DNA of 64,000 nucleotides from Streptomyces mirabilis (GTDB lineage: Bacteria > Actinomycetota > Actinomycetes > Streptomycetales > Streptomycetaceae), in NCBI RefSeq assembly GCF_039503195.1, contig NZ_JBCJKP010000001.1, forward strand, positions 7,068,001 to 7,132,000, read 5' to 3'. A program made the position numbers and the translations under genes. Below, one piece after another: positions 37,985-50,051 of the stretch. How positions within the stretch are numbered: position 1 is the first letter of the stretch; each line of letters begins with the position of its first letter. The notes beneath the pieces are model-generated. The model was not told the DNA's origin. It was given only the letters and a program-made list of their open reading frames with translations, and made no database searches.

Positions 37985-38063
37985 AGCGGTGGACTCTCGG
38001 CCTAAGGGCTATGTAAAGACTGGGCCGGAGTTAGGAGAACGCCGTCGTCGCTGTGAAATCCGA

Positions 38064-38108
38064 TGACTTAAAGTCAGGATCAACTCCCCTGGAAACAGCG
38101 AGAGTTGA
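38064..38108. promoter_or_regulatory. Palindromes upstream of the multicopper oxidase
   Basis: TGACTTAAAGTCA (38064-38076) is a perfect 13-base palindrome. TCAACTC (38080-38086) and GAGTTGA (38102-38108) form a second inverted pair. They lie 80-125 bp before the oxidase start, a usual place for an operator. The consensus does not look like the copper sites I know. The rest of the gap to 38245 holds nothing clear. Confidence 0.35.
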
Positions 38109-38245
38109 CGTGTAGCTGGTCACATCGGCAGCAGGGGACGCAAGGGACAGCCCCGTCCCGCCGGCGCCTCACAGCATCACGATTAGGTGACTGGAGCCCT
38201 GCGCGCCGCTGTCTGTGAGCGCGCATCGAAAGCGCTCTCCAGCGG

Positions 38246-39034
38246 CTACGCCCCGGCTGTGCGTGTCGGCTCCGCCGCCGTGCGGGCCTGCCGTACCAGC
38301 CGTATGTACCGGTCCCAGTCCCAGAACCGCCCGGGGTCGGTGTGGTCCGTGCCCGGCACCTCGACGTGTCCGATGATGTGCGCACGGTCGACGGGAATGC
38401 CGTACCGCCCGCAGACGGCGGCCGTCAGCCGCGCCGAGGCCGCGTACATGGCGTCCGTGAACGACGAGGCGCGCTCCACGAAGCCCTCGTGCTCAATGCC
38501 GACGCTCCGCTCGTTGTACCCCCGGTTGCCCGCGTGGAAGGCCACGTCCAGCTCACGGATCATCTGCGTGATGTGTCCGTCCTTGCGCACGATGTAGTGC
38601 GCGGCGGCGCCGTGTGCCGGGTCCTGGAAGACCTTCACGGCGCTTCGGTAGCTGCCCTGGGTGACGTGGATGACGACCCGGTCTATCCCGTAGTCGTCGG
38701 GCCGGTCCGCCCGCCGCCAGTTCGCCGACGAGGCGGCCACCCACTGCGCACCCCGGAAGTCGACGGCTCCCGCCACCCGGGGCTTCTCGACGCCGGGCAG
38801 CCGCCACCACAGGTGGCCGAGCTCACCGCGTGCGAGCACCGCCGTGCCCACGGCGGCCGCGGCGCCGCCGATCAGCAGCGTCCGCCGTCCGATCCGCCGG
38901 TCACGGTCCCGGCCGACGCGCCCCTCCTCGGCGCCGTCCGCGTGCCCGGCACCCCCAGGGGCTTGTGGCGCTCCCGTGGTCCTGGCGGTTCCCGTGGCTC
39001 CGGTGATTCCCGTGTTCTCCGCGTCCTCACTCAT
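38246..39034 (-). CDS. N-acetylmuramoyl-L-alanine amidase domain protein (Amidase_2), exported
   Basis: The 262-residue protein has a long polar N-terminus, then a possible Tat-type signal ([18 protein letters not shown]) near residues 47-65, then an Amidase_2 domain. Zinc ligands are in [10 protein letters not shown], the segment SVGIEHEG and [14 protein letters not shown]. It should cleave the bond between muramic acid and the peptide stem of peptidoglycan. It is divergent from mnmA. Confidence 0.9.
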   Translation of the reverse strand: MSEDAENTGITGATGTARTTGAPQAPGGAGHADGAEEGRVGRDRDRRIGRRTLLIGGAAAAVGTAVLARGELGHLWWRLPGVEKPRVAGAVDFRGAQWVAASSANWRRADRPDDYGIDRVVIHVTQGSYRSAVKVFQDPAHGAAAHYIVRKDGHITQMIRELDVAFHAGNRGYNERSVGIEHEGFVERASSFTDAMYAASARLTAAVCGRYGIPVDRAHIIGHVEVPGTDHTDPGRFWDWDRYIRLVRQARTAAEPTRTAGA

Positions 39035-39144
39035 CGCGCCGCCCCCCGTGCTCCGTACCCGCCCGTCCGCCAGCGGTCCCCGTTGCGATCACCAACGGAT
39101 ACCCGCGGGCTTCGGTTCCCGCGGCCCCGTACTCTGGAGGGGCT

Positions 39145-40272
39145 ATGACTGAGACCTCGCAGAGCCCCCGCCCCCTCCGCGTCCTCGCCGCCATGTCCGG
39201 CGGCGTGGACTCCGCCGTCGCCGCCGCCCGCGCGGCGGAAGCCGGTCACGACGTGACGGGCGTGCACCTCGCGCTCTCCGCCAACCCCCAATCGTTCCGC
39301 ACGGGCGCGCGAGGCTGTTGCACCATCGAGGACTCGCGCGACGCCCGCCGCGCCGCGGACGTCATCGGCATCCCGTTCTACGTGTGGGATCTCGCCGAGC
39401 GCTTCCGCGAAGACGTGGTCGAGGACTTCATCGCCGAGTACGAGGCCGGACGCACCCCCAACCCCTGCCTGCGCTGCAACGAGAAGATCAAGTTCGCCGC
39501 CCTGCTCGACAAGGCGCTCGCCCTCGGCTTCGACGCGGTCTGCACGGGCCACTACGCCCAGGTGATCGTGAACGAGGACGGCACGCGCGAGCTGCACCGG
39601 GCCTCGGACATGGCCAAGGACCAGTCGTACGTCCTCGGTGTCCTCGACGACCGCCAGCTCGCCCACGCGCTGTTCCCGCTGGGTGACACGGTGACGACGA
39701 AGGACGAGATCCGCGCGGAGGCGGAGCGCCGGGGCCTGGCCGTCGCCAAGAAGCCCGACTCGCACGACATCTGCTTCATCGCCGACGGCGACACCCAGGG
39801 CTTCCTGGCGAACCGCCTGGGCAAGGCGGAGGGCGACATCGTCGACGAGTCCGGGTCGGTCATCGGCTCCCACGAGGGCGCGTTCGGCTTCACGATCGGG
39901 CAGCGCAAGGGGCTGCGCATCGGGACCCCGGCCGCGGACGGCAAGCCGCGCTACGTCCTGGACATCTCGCCGGTGAGCAACACGGTGACCGTGGGTCCGG
40001 CGGCATCCCTCGACGTCAGCGGGCTGACCGCCATCAAGCCCCGCTGGTGCGGCGCCGCCCCCACCGGCCCTGGCACCTACACCGCCCAACTCCGCGCCCA
40101 CGGAGGCGAGACGGAGGTCGCGGCCGAGCTGGTCGACGGCGGACTCGAGGTCACGTTCACCGAGCCGGTCCGCGGCGTCGCTCCCGGCCAGGCGATCGTC
40201 CTGTACGACGGCACGCGCGTGGTGGGCTCGGCGACGATCGCGACGACCACCCGCGCGACGGCGAGCGTCTAG
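39145..40272 (+). CDS. mnmA: tRNA-specific 2-thiouridylase
   Basis: It places sulfur at C2 of the wobble uridine (U34) in Lys, Glu and Gln tRNAs. The 375-residue product has the ATP pyrophosphatase loop SGGVDS at 18-23, NPCLRCN with Cys108, and Cys210 in SHDICFI; these two cysteines form the catalytic pair. Domain lengths are normal. GGAGGGG precedes the ATG. The cysteine desulfurase upstream probably supplies the persulfide. Confidence 0.97.
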   Translation: MTETSQSPRPLRVLAAMSGGVDSAVAAARAAEAGHDVTGVHLALSANPQSFRTGARGCCTIEDSRDARRAADVIGIPFYVWDLAERFREDVVEDFIAEYEAGRTPNPCLRCNEKIKFAALLDKALALGFDAVCTGHYAQVIVNEDGTRELHRASDMAKDQSYVLGVLDDRQLAHALFPLGDTVTTKDEIRAEAERRGLAVAKKPDSHDICFIADGDTQGFLANRLGKAEGDIVDESGSVIGSHEGAFGFTIGQRKGLRIGTPAADGKPRYVLDISPVSNTVTVGPAASLDVSGLTAIKPRWCGAAPTGPGTYTAQLRAHGGETEVAAELVDGGLEVTFTEPVRGVAPGQAIVLYDGTRVVGSATIATTTRATASV

Positions 40273-40372
40273 GGCCTGTCGTCTGGATCAGGTCGTTTCA
40301 GGAGACGGGGCTTGGTCGGTGCCGGTGTGCGTGCCAGACCCCGCGGCCCAGGCCTGATCCGAACGACAGGTC
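40273..40372. repeat. Imperfect terminal inverted repeat element (MITE-like) after mnmA
   Basis: GGCCTGTCGTCTGGATCAGG (40273-40292) pairs with CCTGATCCGAACGACAGG (40352-40369), leaving about 60 bases between. The element begins at the mnmA stop codon. It could be a miniature transposable element or a long-armed terminator between convergent genes. Confidence 0.55.
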
Positions 40373-40465
40373 CTGGGGCCGATCCGGGCCCTTCGTGGAC
40401 GGCGAACCCGCTGACCACCGAAGCGGCCCGGGAACACCCGGGCCGTCGGCGTGGCGCCGGTGCGA

Positions 40466-40789
40466 TTACGCCACTTCGACTTCGTAGAAGCAGAAGTGGT
40501 CCTTGATCCGGGCGACGTCCGGCTTGGGGTCGGGGTAGGACCAGACGAGGTCGGGGGCGTCGGGCAGGGACCAGTAGGACGCGTCGCCCTTGAAGGGGCA
40601 GTGCGTGTGGGTGTCGGAGGTCGTCAGCAGGTCGAGGCGGACGTCCTCGGCCGGTAGGTAGTAGCGCACGGGACAGCCGGTCTCGCGCAGCACCAGGGGC
40701 CGGTCGCTCTCCGCCAGCACCTGGTCGCCGTGCACGACGCGTACCCGCTCCGTGCCCTGTTCGATGGTGATCGTGTGTCCATTGGCCAT
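40466..40789 (-). CDS. DUF427 family protein
   Basis: The 107-residue protein is a compact DUF427 domain: VRVVHGDQVLAESDRPLVL, then VRYYLPAEDV, then the His/Cys-containing THCPFKGDASYW and the closing FCFYEVEV. The family has a double-psi-like beta fold and unknown function. It is convergent to mnmA and divergent from the LOG-family gene 50 bp away. Confidence 0.92.
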   Translation of the reverse strand: MANGHTITIEQGTERVRVVHGDQVLAESDRPLVLRETGCPVRYYLPAEDVRLDLLTTSDTHTHCPFKGDASYWSLPDAPDLVWSYPDPKPDVARIKDHFCFYEVEVA

Positions 40790-40839
40790 ACCCGTACAGC
40801 GCGCGTGGGACCCGGGTTCTTCCCTCGTACCGTAGGCAC

Positions 40840-41379
40840 ATGAACATCTGCGTCTTCCTCTCCGCCGCCGACCTCGACGACCGCTACACCCGTCCCGCCC
40901 GGGAGTTCGCCGAACTCCTCGGCAAGGGCGGCCACTCGCTGGTGTGGGGCGGCTCCGACGTCGGGCTGATGAAGGTGGTCGCCGACGGGGTGCAGGAGGC
41001 GGGCGGTCGGCTGCTGGGCGTCTCCGTGCACTTCCTGGCGGCCACGGCGCGGACGGGCGCCGACGAGATGGTGATCGCCCGGGACCTCGCCGAGCGCAAG
41101 GCGCTGCTCCTGGCCAAGGCCGACGCCGTCGTGATCATGGTGGGCGGTGCCGGGACCCTCGACGAAGCGACCGAGATCCTGGAGCTGAAGAAGCACGGGA
41201 AGACCGAGAAGCCGGTCGTCCTGCTCAACACGGCGGGCTTCTACGACGGCCTGAAGGAGCAGTTCCGCCGTATGGAGGCCGAGGGCTTCCTGCCGTGCCC
41301 GCTCACCGACCTGGTGTTCTTCGCCGAGGAGCCGGTGGGCGCGCTGGCCTACCTGGAGGAGAGCGTGGGCACCCGGTGA
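40840..41379 (+). CDS. LOG-family protein (cytokinin-activating phosphoribohydrolase-like)
   Basis: The 179-residue protein has a Rossmann-like fold with LVWGGSDVGLMKVVADGV and a LOG motif that reads VGGAGTLDEATE instead of PGGxGTxxE, so the first Pro is Val. Family members split nucleoside 5'-monophosphates to base and ribose phosphate. The catalytic Glu region is kept, so activity is likely but not certain. A short SDR gene follows 16 bp later. Confidence 0.85.
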   Translation: MNICVFLSAADLDDRYTRPAREFAELLGKGGHSLVWGGSDVGLMKVVADGVQEAGGRLLGVSVHFLAATARTGADEMVIARDLAERKALLLAKADAVVIMVGGAGTLDEATEILELKKHGKTEKPVVLLNTAGFYDGLKEQFRRMEAEGFLPCPLTDLVFFAEEPVGALAYLEESVGTR

Positions 41380-41395
41380 TGCGAGCATGGCGTCC

Positions 41396-42085
41396 ATGGC
41401 TACACATGTGATCACCGGGGCGGGCTCCGGCATCGGCGCGGCCGTCGCCCGCCGTCTGCACGCGCGCGGGGACGACCTCGTGCTCCACGCGCGCGACGCG
41501 GGCCGCGCGAAGGAACTGGCGGCCGAGTTCCCCGGCGCCCGGACCCTGGTCGGCGACCTGGCGGACCCGGACAAGCTCTCCTGGGCGTTCTCGCACCAGT
41601 CCCTGCCCGAGCGCGTCGACTCGCTCCTGCACATCGCGGGCGTGGTCGACCTCGGCCCCGTCGGGGAGCTGACCCCCAAGTCCTGGCGTCACCAGCTCAA
41701 CGTCAACCTGATCGCCCCCGCCGAACTGACCCGCCACTTCCTGCCGCAACTCCGCGTCGCCCAGGGCCACGTCGTGTTCGTGAACTCCGGCGCCGGCCTC
41801 GCCGCGCACGCCGACTGGTCCGCGTACGCCGCCTCCAAGCACGGCCTGAAGGCCCTCGCGGACTCCCTGCGCCACGAGGAGCACGCGAACGGCGTCCGGG
41901 TGACCTCCGTCTATCCCGGCCGGACGGCGAGCCCCATGCAGGCGAAGGTCCACCAGCAGGAGGGCAAGGAGTACGACGCCTCGAAGTGGATCGACCCGGA
42001 GTCCGTCGCGACGACGATCCTGATGGCCGTCGACCTGCCGCGCGACGCGGAGGTCAACGACCTGACCGTGCGGCCGGGACGATGA
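41396..42085 (+). CDS. Short-chain dehydrogenase/reductase (SDR)
   Basis: The 229-residue enzyme shows the SDR cofactor motif TGAGSGIG at the N-terminus, the LHIAG segment, catalytic Ser in FVNSGAG and the YAASK active site (Tyr-x-x-x-Lys). The substrate cannot be told. The ATG at 41396 is chosen over one nine bases upstream; neither has a clear ribosome site. Its stop overlaps the ATG of the next gene (ATGA), so they are translationally coupled. Confidence 0.9.
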   Translation: MATHVITGAGSGIGAAVARRLHARGDDLVLHARDAGRAKELAAEFPGARTLVGDLADPDKLSWAFSHQSLPERVDSLLHIAGVVDLGPVGELTPKSWRHQLNVNLIAPAELTRHFLPQLRVAQGHVVFVNSGAGLAAHADWSAYAASKHGLKALADSLRHEEHANGVRVTSVYPGRTASPMQAKVHQQEGKEYDASKWIDPESVATTILMAVDLPRDAEVNDLTVRPGR

Positions 42086-43077
42086 GCTTCACCTGGGGCC
42101 CCGCCACCGGGGTCGGATCCCTGCCCGGCGACGACGCCCGCGAGGCCGCCAAGACCGTGACCGGGTCCTTCGACGACTTCCCCTTCCTGCCCGAACTGCC
42201 CGCCCGGGGACCCGGCGCGGACATGATCGGACGGACCGCCGGGATGCTGGTCGAGCTCTACGCGCGCGTGGAGCCCAGCGGCTGGCGGATCGGGGACCGG
42301 CCGGGGCGCGACACCAAGCGGGCGAGGTCCTGGCTCGGCCAAGACCTCGACGCGCTGGAGGAGTTCACGCAAGGCTACGAGGGGCCGCTCAAGGTGCAGG
42401 CCGTGGGTCCCTGGACGCTGGCCGCCGCGCTGGAGCTGCGGGGCGGCGAGGCGGCGCTCTCCGACCTCGGCGCCTGCCGGGACCTCGCCGGATCGCTCGC
42501 CGAGGGGCTGCGCACGCACCTCGACGAGGTACGGCGCCGGGTGCCCGGCGCCCAGATCGTGCTGCAGCTCGACGAGCCCTCGCTCATCGCGGTGCTGCGC
42601 GGCCAGGTGAAGTCCGCCAGCGGCTACCGCACCCACCGCGCCGTCGACCGGCAACGGGTGGAGGCGACGCTGCGGGACGTCGTCGGGGTGCACACCGAGG
42701 GCCCGGTCGTGGTGCACTCGTGCGCACCCGACGTCCCGTTCGCGCTGCTGCGCAGGGCGGGGGCCGCCGCCGTCTCGTTCGACTTCTCGTTGCTCACCGA
42801 GCGTGACGACGATGTCATCGGCGAGGCGGTGGAGGGCGGCACCCGGCTGTTCGCCGGTGTCGTGCCGGGCACGGACGGACCGTTGTCAGACCCTGCCGGT
42901 AGCGTCATGGGTGTCAGGACGCTGTGGCGCAGGCTGGGGCTGCATCCGGGTCTTCTCGCGGAGGCGGTCACGGTCACCCCGTCGTGCGGACTCGCGGGCG
43001 CTTCCCCGGAGTACGCGCGCCGGGCACTCGCCCACTGCGCCCGGGCGGCGAGATCCCTCGCGGACAACCCAGAGTAA
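42082..43077 (+). CDS. MetE-like methionine synthase (cobalamin-independent, C-terminal domain type)
   Basis: The 331-residue protein is a stand-alone version of the catalytic barrel of MetE. It starts TGVGSLPG, has LQLDEPSL in the middle, and supplies zinc ligands in VVHSCAPD and TPSCGL. Such short proteins transfer methyl groups to thiols; the methyl donor is not certain, since the N-terminal folate domain is missing. It is read together with the SDR gene and followed 15 bp later by ligA. Confidence 0.88.
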   Translation: MSFTWGPATGVGSLPGDDAREAAKTVTGSFDDFPFLPELPARGPGADMIGRTAGMLVELYARVEPSGWRIGDRPGRDTKRARSWLGQDLDALEEFTQGYEGPLKVQAVGPWTLAAALELRGGEAALSDLGACRDLAGSLAEGLRTHLDEVRRRVPGAQIVLQLDEPSLIAVLRGQVKSASGYRTHRAVDRQRVEATLRDVVGVHTEGPVVVHSCAPDVPFALLRRAGAAAVSFDFSLLTERDDDVIGEAVEGGTRLFAGVVPGTDGPLSDPAGSVMGVRTLWRRLGLHPGLLAEAVTVTPSCGLAGASPEYARRALAHCARAARSLADNPE

Positions 43078-45288
<2,211 letters not shown>

Positions 45289-45296
45289 CGGTTGAA

Positions 45297-45336
45297 GGCC
45301 ACCCGTTCGGTGCATATCAGATGCATACGGGTGGCC
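45297..45336 (+). terminator. Hairpin after ligA
   Basis: Ten-base perfect arms GGCCACCCGT and ACGGGTGGCC enclose a loop that itself contains TGCAT and ATGCA. It lies nine bases after the ligA stop. The remaining gap to 45548 is G/C rich and has no clear promoter box. Confidence 0.7.
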
Positions 45337-45548
45337 GGGGCGCATTCGGGCAACCGTCGTCGACCGCTGCCCGTAGAAGCCTTCTGCGGCCTACTGTTGA
45401 GGTGTGCGCCTGCCGTGCCCGGCTGCGGTTGGGGCATCCCCTGCTCCGCGAGAGTCTGGGGAAGGGTTTTCAGACGCGGTGCCGTTGGCAGTTGTCGCCG
45501 GCAACGGGCCGCGTGGCGTGGGCACCGCCGGCTGTGAGAGGGACGGGA

Positions 45549-47795
45549 ATGGAACCGACCGAGAGCGCCGCCCCGGACTCACGGCTGCGCCTGCGCCGGA
45601 TGACCGGCGCGTGGATGGCCGGCCTCCGGACGGGGCGTCCGTCGGAGCGCCCCGGCACGGGCGGGCAGGGCTCCGCACCACCCCTCACCGTAGCCGCCCC
45701 CGCCCCGGGTGCCGGCAGGCTCGCCGCAGGGCGTGGCGGAGGCCCGTCCGGTCACGAACCCGAACGGCACATCTCCTGGCCCACGCTGCCCGCCGCGGTC
45801 GTCGGGGTGGCCGCGTTCGTCCTCGGCGGCGGCTTCTACCGGGCGTTCGGCGGCCACCACGCCCTCTTCCCGTCCGGCGCGGTCGGCTGGTCGCTGGCGG
45901 TGCTGGCCGGCATCATCGTCGGCCATCTGGTCGCTCTCGGCCGCGCCCGCTGGTGGGGCGGCACGGGCTCCGGCGCCGCGCTCACCCTCGCGGTCCTGCT
46001 GCTGTACGGCTGGGTGGCCGCCGGGATGGTCAGTCTGACCGTCGTCGTGCTGGTCGGCGCCGCGCGCCGAGGCCGCTGGCGCCAGGGGGTGTTGCACGGC
46101 GCGGTCGACATCCTCGGCATCGGCGCCGGAGCGCTGGTCCTCGCCATGTTCGGTCGGGTGCCGTCCGTGGAGGCGCCCTGGAACCCGGAGAGCTGGAACT
46201 TCTACGCCGCACCCGAGGTGGTGCTGGTCGCGACCGCCTATCTCGCGGTCACGCGCGTCCTGCTCTGGTACCTGCACGCGCCGGGCACCCGGGGACTGCC
46301 GACCGCCACCCGCACGGCGCTGGTCCGGCAGGGCCTGGTCGCCGTCGCGCTGCTCGGTATCGCGCCGCTGATCTGCGTGGTCGCGATCGCCCAGCCGATG
46401 CTGCTGCCGCTGTTCTCGATCCCCCTCATCGCACTCGACTCCACCCTGTGGATCGCCCGCGTCCGGGCCGAGGAGCAACTGCGCGACCCGCTGACCGGGC
46501 TGCCCAACCGCCAGTGGCTGCTCGAACGGACCTGGACGGCTCTGGACGATGCCGAGCGCATCGGCGCGCGTTCCGCCCTGATGCTGATCGACCTCGACCG
46601 CTTCCGTTCCGTGAATGACACGTTGGGGCACCTCGCCGGTGACCGGCTGCTCCTTCAGATAGCCGACCGGCTGCGGCTGGCACTGCCGCGCGGGGCGGAG
46701 GCCGCGCGGCTCGGCGGGGACGAGTTCGCCGTGTTACTCCCCGTCGCCGACTCCACCACGTCGGCCACGCGGGTCGCCCGCAACCTCGTCGCCGCCCTCG
46801 GCTCGCCGCTCGACCTCGACGGACTCACCCTCGTCCTGGAGGCCAGCGCCGGGCTCGCCGTCTTCCCCGACCACGCGCTGGACGCGGAGGGGCTGCTGCG
46901 GCGCGCGGACGTGGCGATGTACCAGGCCAAGCGGGACCGCACGGGGGTGGAGGTCTACGAGTCCAAGCGGGACTCGAACACACCGGACCGGCTCGGTCTG
47001 CTGGGGGATCTGCGCCGGGCGCTGGAAGCCGGTGACGTCGAACTGCACTACCAGCCCAAGGTCCGCTTCGACGGTCAGGTGGCCGGGCTCGAGGCGCTGG
47101 TCCGCTGGGTGCATCCCGAGCGGGGGAAGGTGCCGCCGGACGAGTTCATCGCGATCGCCGAGTCGTCCGGACTGATGCCGCACCTCACCGAGTACGTGCT
47201 GGAGACGGCGCTCGCGCAGGTCGCGCGGTGGCGGGCGCAGGGACTGCACGTACCGGTCGCGGTGAACGTGTCCCCGCGGGACGTCCACAGCCCCGGTTTC
47301 GCGGGCTCGGTGGCCGCGCGGCTCGCCCGGCACGGGGTCCCGGCGGGGGCGTTGCAGCTGGAGATAACGGAGCATGTGCTCCTCGAGGACCCGCAGCGGG
47401 CCGCGGACACGCTGGCCGGGCTGACCGGGCACGGCGTGAAGATGTCGCTGGACGACTTCGGTACGGGGTACTCCTCGCTGGTGCATCTGCGGCGGCTGCC
47501 GGTGAGCGAGCTGAAGATCGACCGGTCCTTCGTCGCGCGGCTCGCCGTGGACAACGAGGACGCGGCGATCGTGCGCTGCACCGTCGATCTCGCGCATTCG
47601 CTGGGGCTGCTCGTCGTGGCGGAGGGTGTCGAGGACGACGAGACGTGGGAGCGGTTGCGGGATCTCGGGTGTGACGCGGTGCAGGGCTGGCTGGTCGCGG
47701 CGGCGATGCCTCCGGAGGAGGCGACGGCGTGGCTGCTGGCGCGGGGGTCGCGCGGCTGGCAGCGGCCGCGTGCCGCGCTGCCGGCCGCCGAGTAG
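45549..47795 (+). CDS. rmdB: Membrane GGDEF-EAL protein, cyclic di-GMP turnover (RmdB-like), TTA codon
   Basis: The 748-residue protein has a polar N-terminus, about six membrane helices (45.8-46.4 kb), then GGDEF and EAL domains. Both motifs are intact: GGDEF at 389-393 with preceding [12 protein letters not shown], and EAL at 515-517 with [18 protein letters not shown] and KIDRSF, so it may both make and break c-di-GMP. By its place between ligA and gatC it corresponds to SCO5495 (RmdB) as I remember it. Codon 396 is TTA (46734-46736), so it needs the bldA tRNA. The ATG at 45549 follows GAGAGGG. Confidence 0.9.
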   Translation: MEPTESAAPDSRLRLRRMTGAWMAGLRTGRPSERPGTGGQGSAPPLTVAAPAPGAGRLAAGRGGGPSGHEPERHISWPTLPAAVVGVAAFVLGGGFYRAFGGHHALFPSGAVGWSLAVLAGIIVGHLVALGRARWWGGTGSGAALTLAVLLLYGWVAAGMVSLTVVVLVGAARRGRWRQGVLHGAVDILGIGAGALVLAMFGRVPSVEAPWNPESWNFYAAPEVVLVATAYLAVTRVLLWYLHAPGTRGLPTATRTALVRQGLVAVALLGIAPLICVVAIAQPMLLPLFSIPLIALDSTLWIARVRAEEQLRDPLTGLPNRQWLLERTWTALDDAERIGARSALMLIDLDRFRSVNDTLGHLAGDRLLLQIADRLRLALPRGAEAARLGGDEFAVLLPVADSTTSATRVARNLVAALGSPLDLDGLTLVLEASAGLAVFPDHALDAEGLLRRADVAMYQAKRDRTGVEVYESKRDSNTPDRLGLLGDLRRALEAGDVELHYQPKVRFDGQVAGLEALVRWVHPERGKVPPDEFIAIAESSGLMPHLTEYVLETALAQVARWRAQGLHVPVAVNVSPRDVHSPGFAGSVAARLARHGVPAGALQLEITEHVLLEDPQRAADTLAGLTGHGVKMSLDDFGTGYSSLVHLRRLPVSELKIDRSFVARLAVDNEDAAIVRCTVDLAHSLGLLVVAEGVEDDETWERLRDLGCDAVQGWLVAAAMPPEEATAWLLARGSRGWQRPRAALPAAE

Positions 47796-47867
47796 TTCCG
47801 GCGGTTCGTGGGGCTTCGTCGCCATCGGCGTCTGTTTGTCCGTTGTGGCCGGCCGCGCAGTTCCCGG

Positions 47868-47907
47868 CGCCCCTGACGGCGCGCCGCGGTCCCGTCCGTC
47901 AGGGGCG
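47868..47907 (+). terminator. Hairpin after the GGDEF-EAL gene
   Basis: Twelve-base perfect arms CGCCCCTGACGG and CCGTCAGGGGCG (16-base loop) lie about 70 bp after the stop. The left part matches, in reverse, the palindrome after the first SseB-like gene. Confidence 0.7.
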
Positions 47908-47944
47908 GAGGCAAACCCGGGCGCGGGCATCGGCCCCGGACCCA

Positions 47945-47950
47945 TAGGAT
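47945..47950 (+). promoter_or_regulatory. -10 box for gatC
   Basis: TAGGAT lies 38 bases before the gatC ATG, after the preceding terminator. It fits a vegetative promoter for gatC-gatA-gatB. Confidence 0.45.
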
Positions 47951-47988
47951 TGGCCCAAACCACACACTCTCACCCAGAGGATCGCTGC

Positions 47989-48285
47989 ATGCCTGGCATC
48001 ACGCGCGAGGAGGTCGCCCACCTCGCACGGCTGGCGCGTCTGGAGCTGAAGGCCGAAGAGCTCGACCACTTCGCCGGCCAGCTCGACGACATCATCGGCG
48101 CGGTCGCCCGCGTCAGCGAGGTCGCCGACCAAGACGTACCGCCGACCTCTCACCCGCTGCCGCTGACGAACGTCATGCGCGCGGACGAGGTCCGTCCGTC
48201 GCTCACCCCCGAGCAGGCGCTCTCCGGCGCCCCGGCCCAGGAGCAGCAGCGTTTCAAGGTGCCGCAGATCCTGGGGGAGGACTAA
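47989..48285 (+). CDS. gatC: Asp-tRNA(Asn)/Glu-tRNA(Gln) amidotransferase subunit C
   Basis: The 98-residue subunit opens with [17 protein letters not shown], the family signature, and ends with FKVPQILGE. It holds GatA and GatB together in the enzyme that turns misacylated Glu-tRNA(Gln) into Gln-tRNA(Gln), and Asp-tRNA(Asn) into Asn-tRNA(Asn). AGAGGA lies before the ATG. gatA starts five bases after its stop. Confidence 0.97.
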   Translation: MPGITREEVAHLARLARLELKAEELDHFAGQLDDIIGAVARVSEVADQDVPPTSHPLPLTNVMRADEVRPSLTPEQALSGAPAQEQQRFKVPQILGED

Positions 48286-48290
48286 TCACC

Positions 48291-49796
48291 ATGACGGACA
48301 CCAACGTCAACATCATCAAGCTGACGGCGGCCGAGATCGCCGCGAAGATCGCCGCGGGCGAGCTCACGGCCGTCGCGGTCACCGAGGCCCACCTCGCCCG
48401 GATCGAGGCCGTCGACGAGAAGGTGCACGCCTTCCTGCACGTCGACCGCGAGGGCGCGCTCGCGCAGGCCCGCGCCGTCGACGCCAAGCGGGAGCGGGGC
48501 GAGAAGCTCGGCCCCCTGGCCGGTGTGCCGCTCGCGCTCAAGGACATCTTCACCACCGAGGGCATCCCGACGACCGTCGGTTCGAAGATCCTCGAGGGCT
48601 GGATCCCGCCGTACGACGCGACCCTCACCAAGAAGCTGAAGGCCGCCGACGTCGTCATCCTCGGCAAGACCAACATGGACGAGTTCGCCATGGGGTCCTC
48701 CACCGAGAACAGCGCCTACGGCCCCACCGGCAACCCCTGGGACCTCACCCGTATCCCCGGCGGCTCCGGCGGCGGGTCGAGCGCCGCGCTCGCCTCGTTC
48801 GAGGCGCCCCTCGCCATCGGCACGGACACGGGCGGCTCCATCCGCCAGCCCGCCGCCGTCACCGGCACGGTCGGCGTCAAGCCGACGTACGGCGGGGTGT
48901 CGCGGTACGGCATGGTCGCGTTCTCCTCCTCCCTCGACCAGGGCGGCCCCTGCGCCCGTACGGTCCTGGACGCCGCGCTGCTGCACGAGGTCATCGCGGG
49001 CCACGACCCGCTCGACTCCACCTCCATCGACGCCCCGGTCCCGCCGGTCGTCGAGGCGGCCCGCAACGGCTCCGTCGCCGGCATGCGCGTCGGTGTCGTC
49101 AAGCAGTTCCGCGGCGAGGGCTACCAGGCCGGTGTCGTGCAGCGCTTCGACGAGGCCGTCGCCCTGCTGGGGGAGCTCGGCGCCGAGATCGTCGAGCTGG
49201 ACTGCCCGTCCTTCGACCTGGCGCTGGCGGCGTACTACCTCATCGCCCCGTCCGAGTGCTCGTCGAACCTCGCCCGCTTCGACGCCATGCGCTACGGCCT
49301 CAGGGTCGGCGACGACGGCACGAAGTCGGCCGAGGAGGTCACCTCCCTCACCCGTGAGGCGGGGTTCGGCCCCGAGGTCAAGCGCCGCATCATGCTCGGC
49401 ACGTACGCGCTCAGCTCCGGCTACTACGACGCGTACTACGGCAGCGCCCAGAAGGTCCGTACGCTCATCACGCGCGACTTCGAGAAGTCGTTCGAGAAGG
49501 TCGACGTCATCGTCTCCCCGACGACGCCCACCACCGCCTTCCCGATCGGCGAGCGCGCCGACGACCCGATGGCGATGTACCTCGCGGACCTGTGCACCAT
49601 CCCCACCAACCTGGCGGGCAACGCCGCCATGTCGCTGCCCTGCGGTCTCGCCCCGGAGGACAACCTCCCGGTCGGTCTGCAGATCATCGCCCCCGCGATG
49701 AAGGACGACCGTCTGTACAAGGTCGGCGCCGCCGTCGAGGCCGCCTTCGTGGAAAAGTGGGGCCACCCGCTGCTCGAGGAGGCTCCGTCGTTGTGA
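48291..49796 (+). CDS. gatA: Asp-tRNA(Asn)/Glu-tRNA(Gln) amidotransferase subunit A
   Basis: The 501-residue amidase releases ammonia from glutamine. It carries the amidase signature [13 protein letters not shown] and the nucleophile Ser in [10 protein letters not shown], as in other GatA proteins. Length is normal. Its stop overlaps the GTG of the following 80-residue gene (GTGA). Confidence 0.98.
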   Translation: MTDTNVNIIKLTAAEIAAKIAAGELTAVAVTEAHLARIEAVDEKVHAFLHVDREGALAQARAVDAKRERGEKLGPLAGVPLALKDIFTTEGIPTTVGSKILEGWIPPYDATLTKKLKAADVVILGKTNMDEFAMGSSTENSAYGPTGNPWDLTRIPGGSGGGSSAALASFEAPLAIGTDTGGSIRQPAAVTGTVGVKPTYGGVSRYGMVAFSSSLDQGGPCARTVLDAALLHEVIAGHDPLDSTSIDAPVPPVVEAARNGSVAGMRVGVVKQFRGEGYQAGVVQRFDEAVALLGELGAEIVELDCPSFDLALAAYYLIAPSECSSNLARFDAMRYGLRVGDDGTKSAEEVTSLTREAGFGPEVKRRIMLGTYALSSGYYDAYYGSAQKVRTLITRDFEKSFEKVDVIVSPTTPTTAFPIGERADDPMAMYLADLCTIPTNLAGNAAMSLPCGLAPEDNLPVGLQIIAPAMKDDRLYKVGAAVEAAFVEKWGHPLLEEAPSL

Positions 49797-50035
49797 GTAA
49801 GGCTCTGACCAAGGCCAAGGGCTTCAAGAAGTCCAAGTCCGGCACGTACCTGTCCATCGCGAGCACCGCGTTCGGTGCGATCGGCGTCGCCAAGCAGGCC
49901 AAGAAGGCCCGTACGGAGCACGACACGCTGCGCCTCATCGACGCGGCCGTGTCCGCCGCCGCCATCGTCACCGGCCTCGCCATCCTCTACCGGGAGCTCA
50001 GGCGCCTGGGCGACGACGACGTCCTGCTGGGCTGA
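49793..50035 (+). CDS. Small conserved membrane-associated protein between gatA and gatB
   Basis: The 80-residue protein is basic at the N-terminus ([20 protein letters not shown]), has a hydrophobic segment ([19 protein letters not shown]) and an acidic end. It overlaps gatA by four bases and precedes gatB by 16 bp, so all are one operon. As I recall streptomycetes carry a small gene at this place. No function is known. Confidence 0.72.
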   Translation: MSKALTKAKGFKKSKSGTYLSIASTAFGAIGVAKQAKKARTEHDTLRLIDAAVSAAAIVTGLAILYRELRRLGDDDVLLG

Positions 50036-50051
50036 GAGGGAAGTTTTCACC

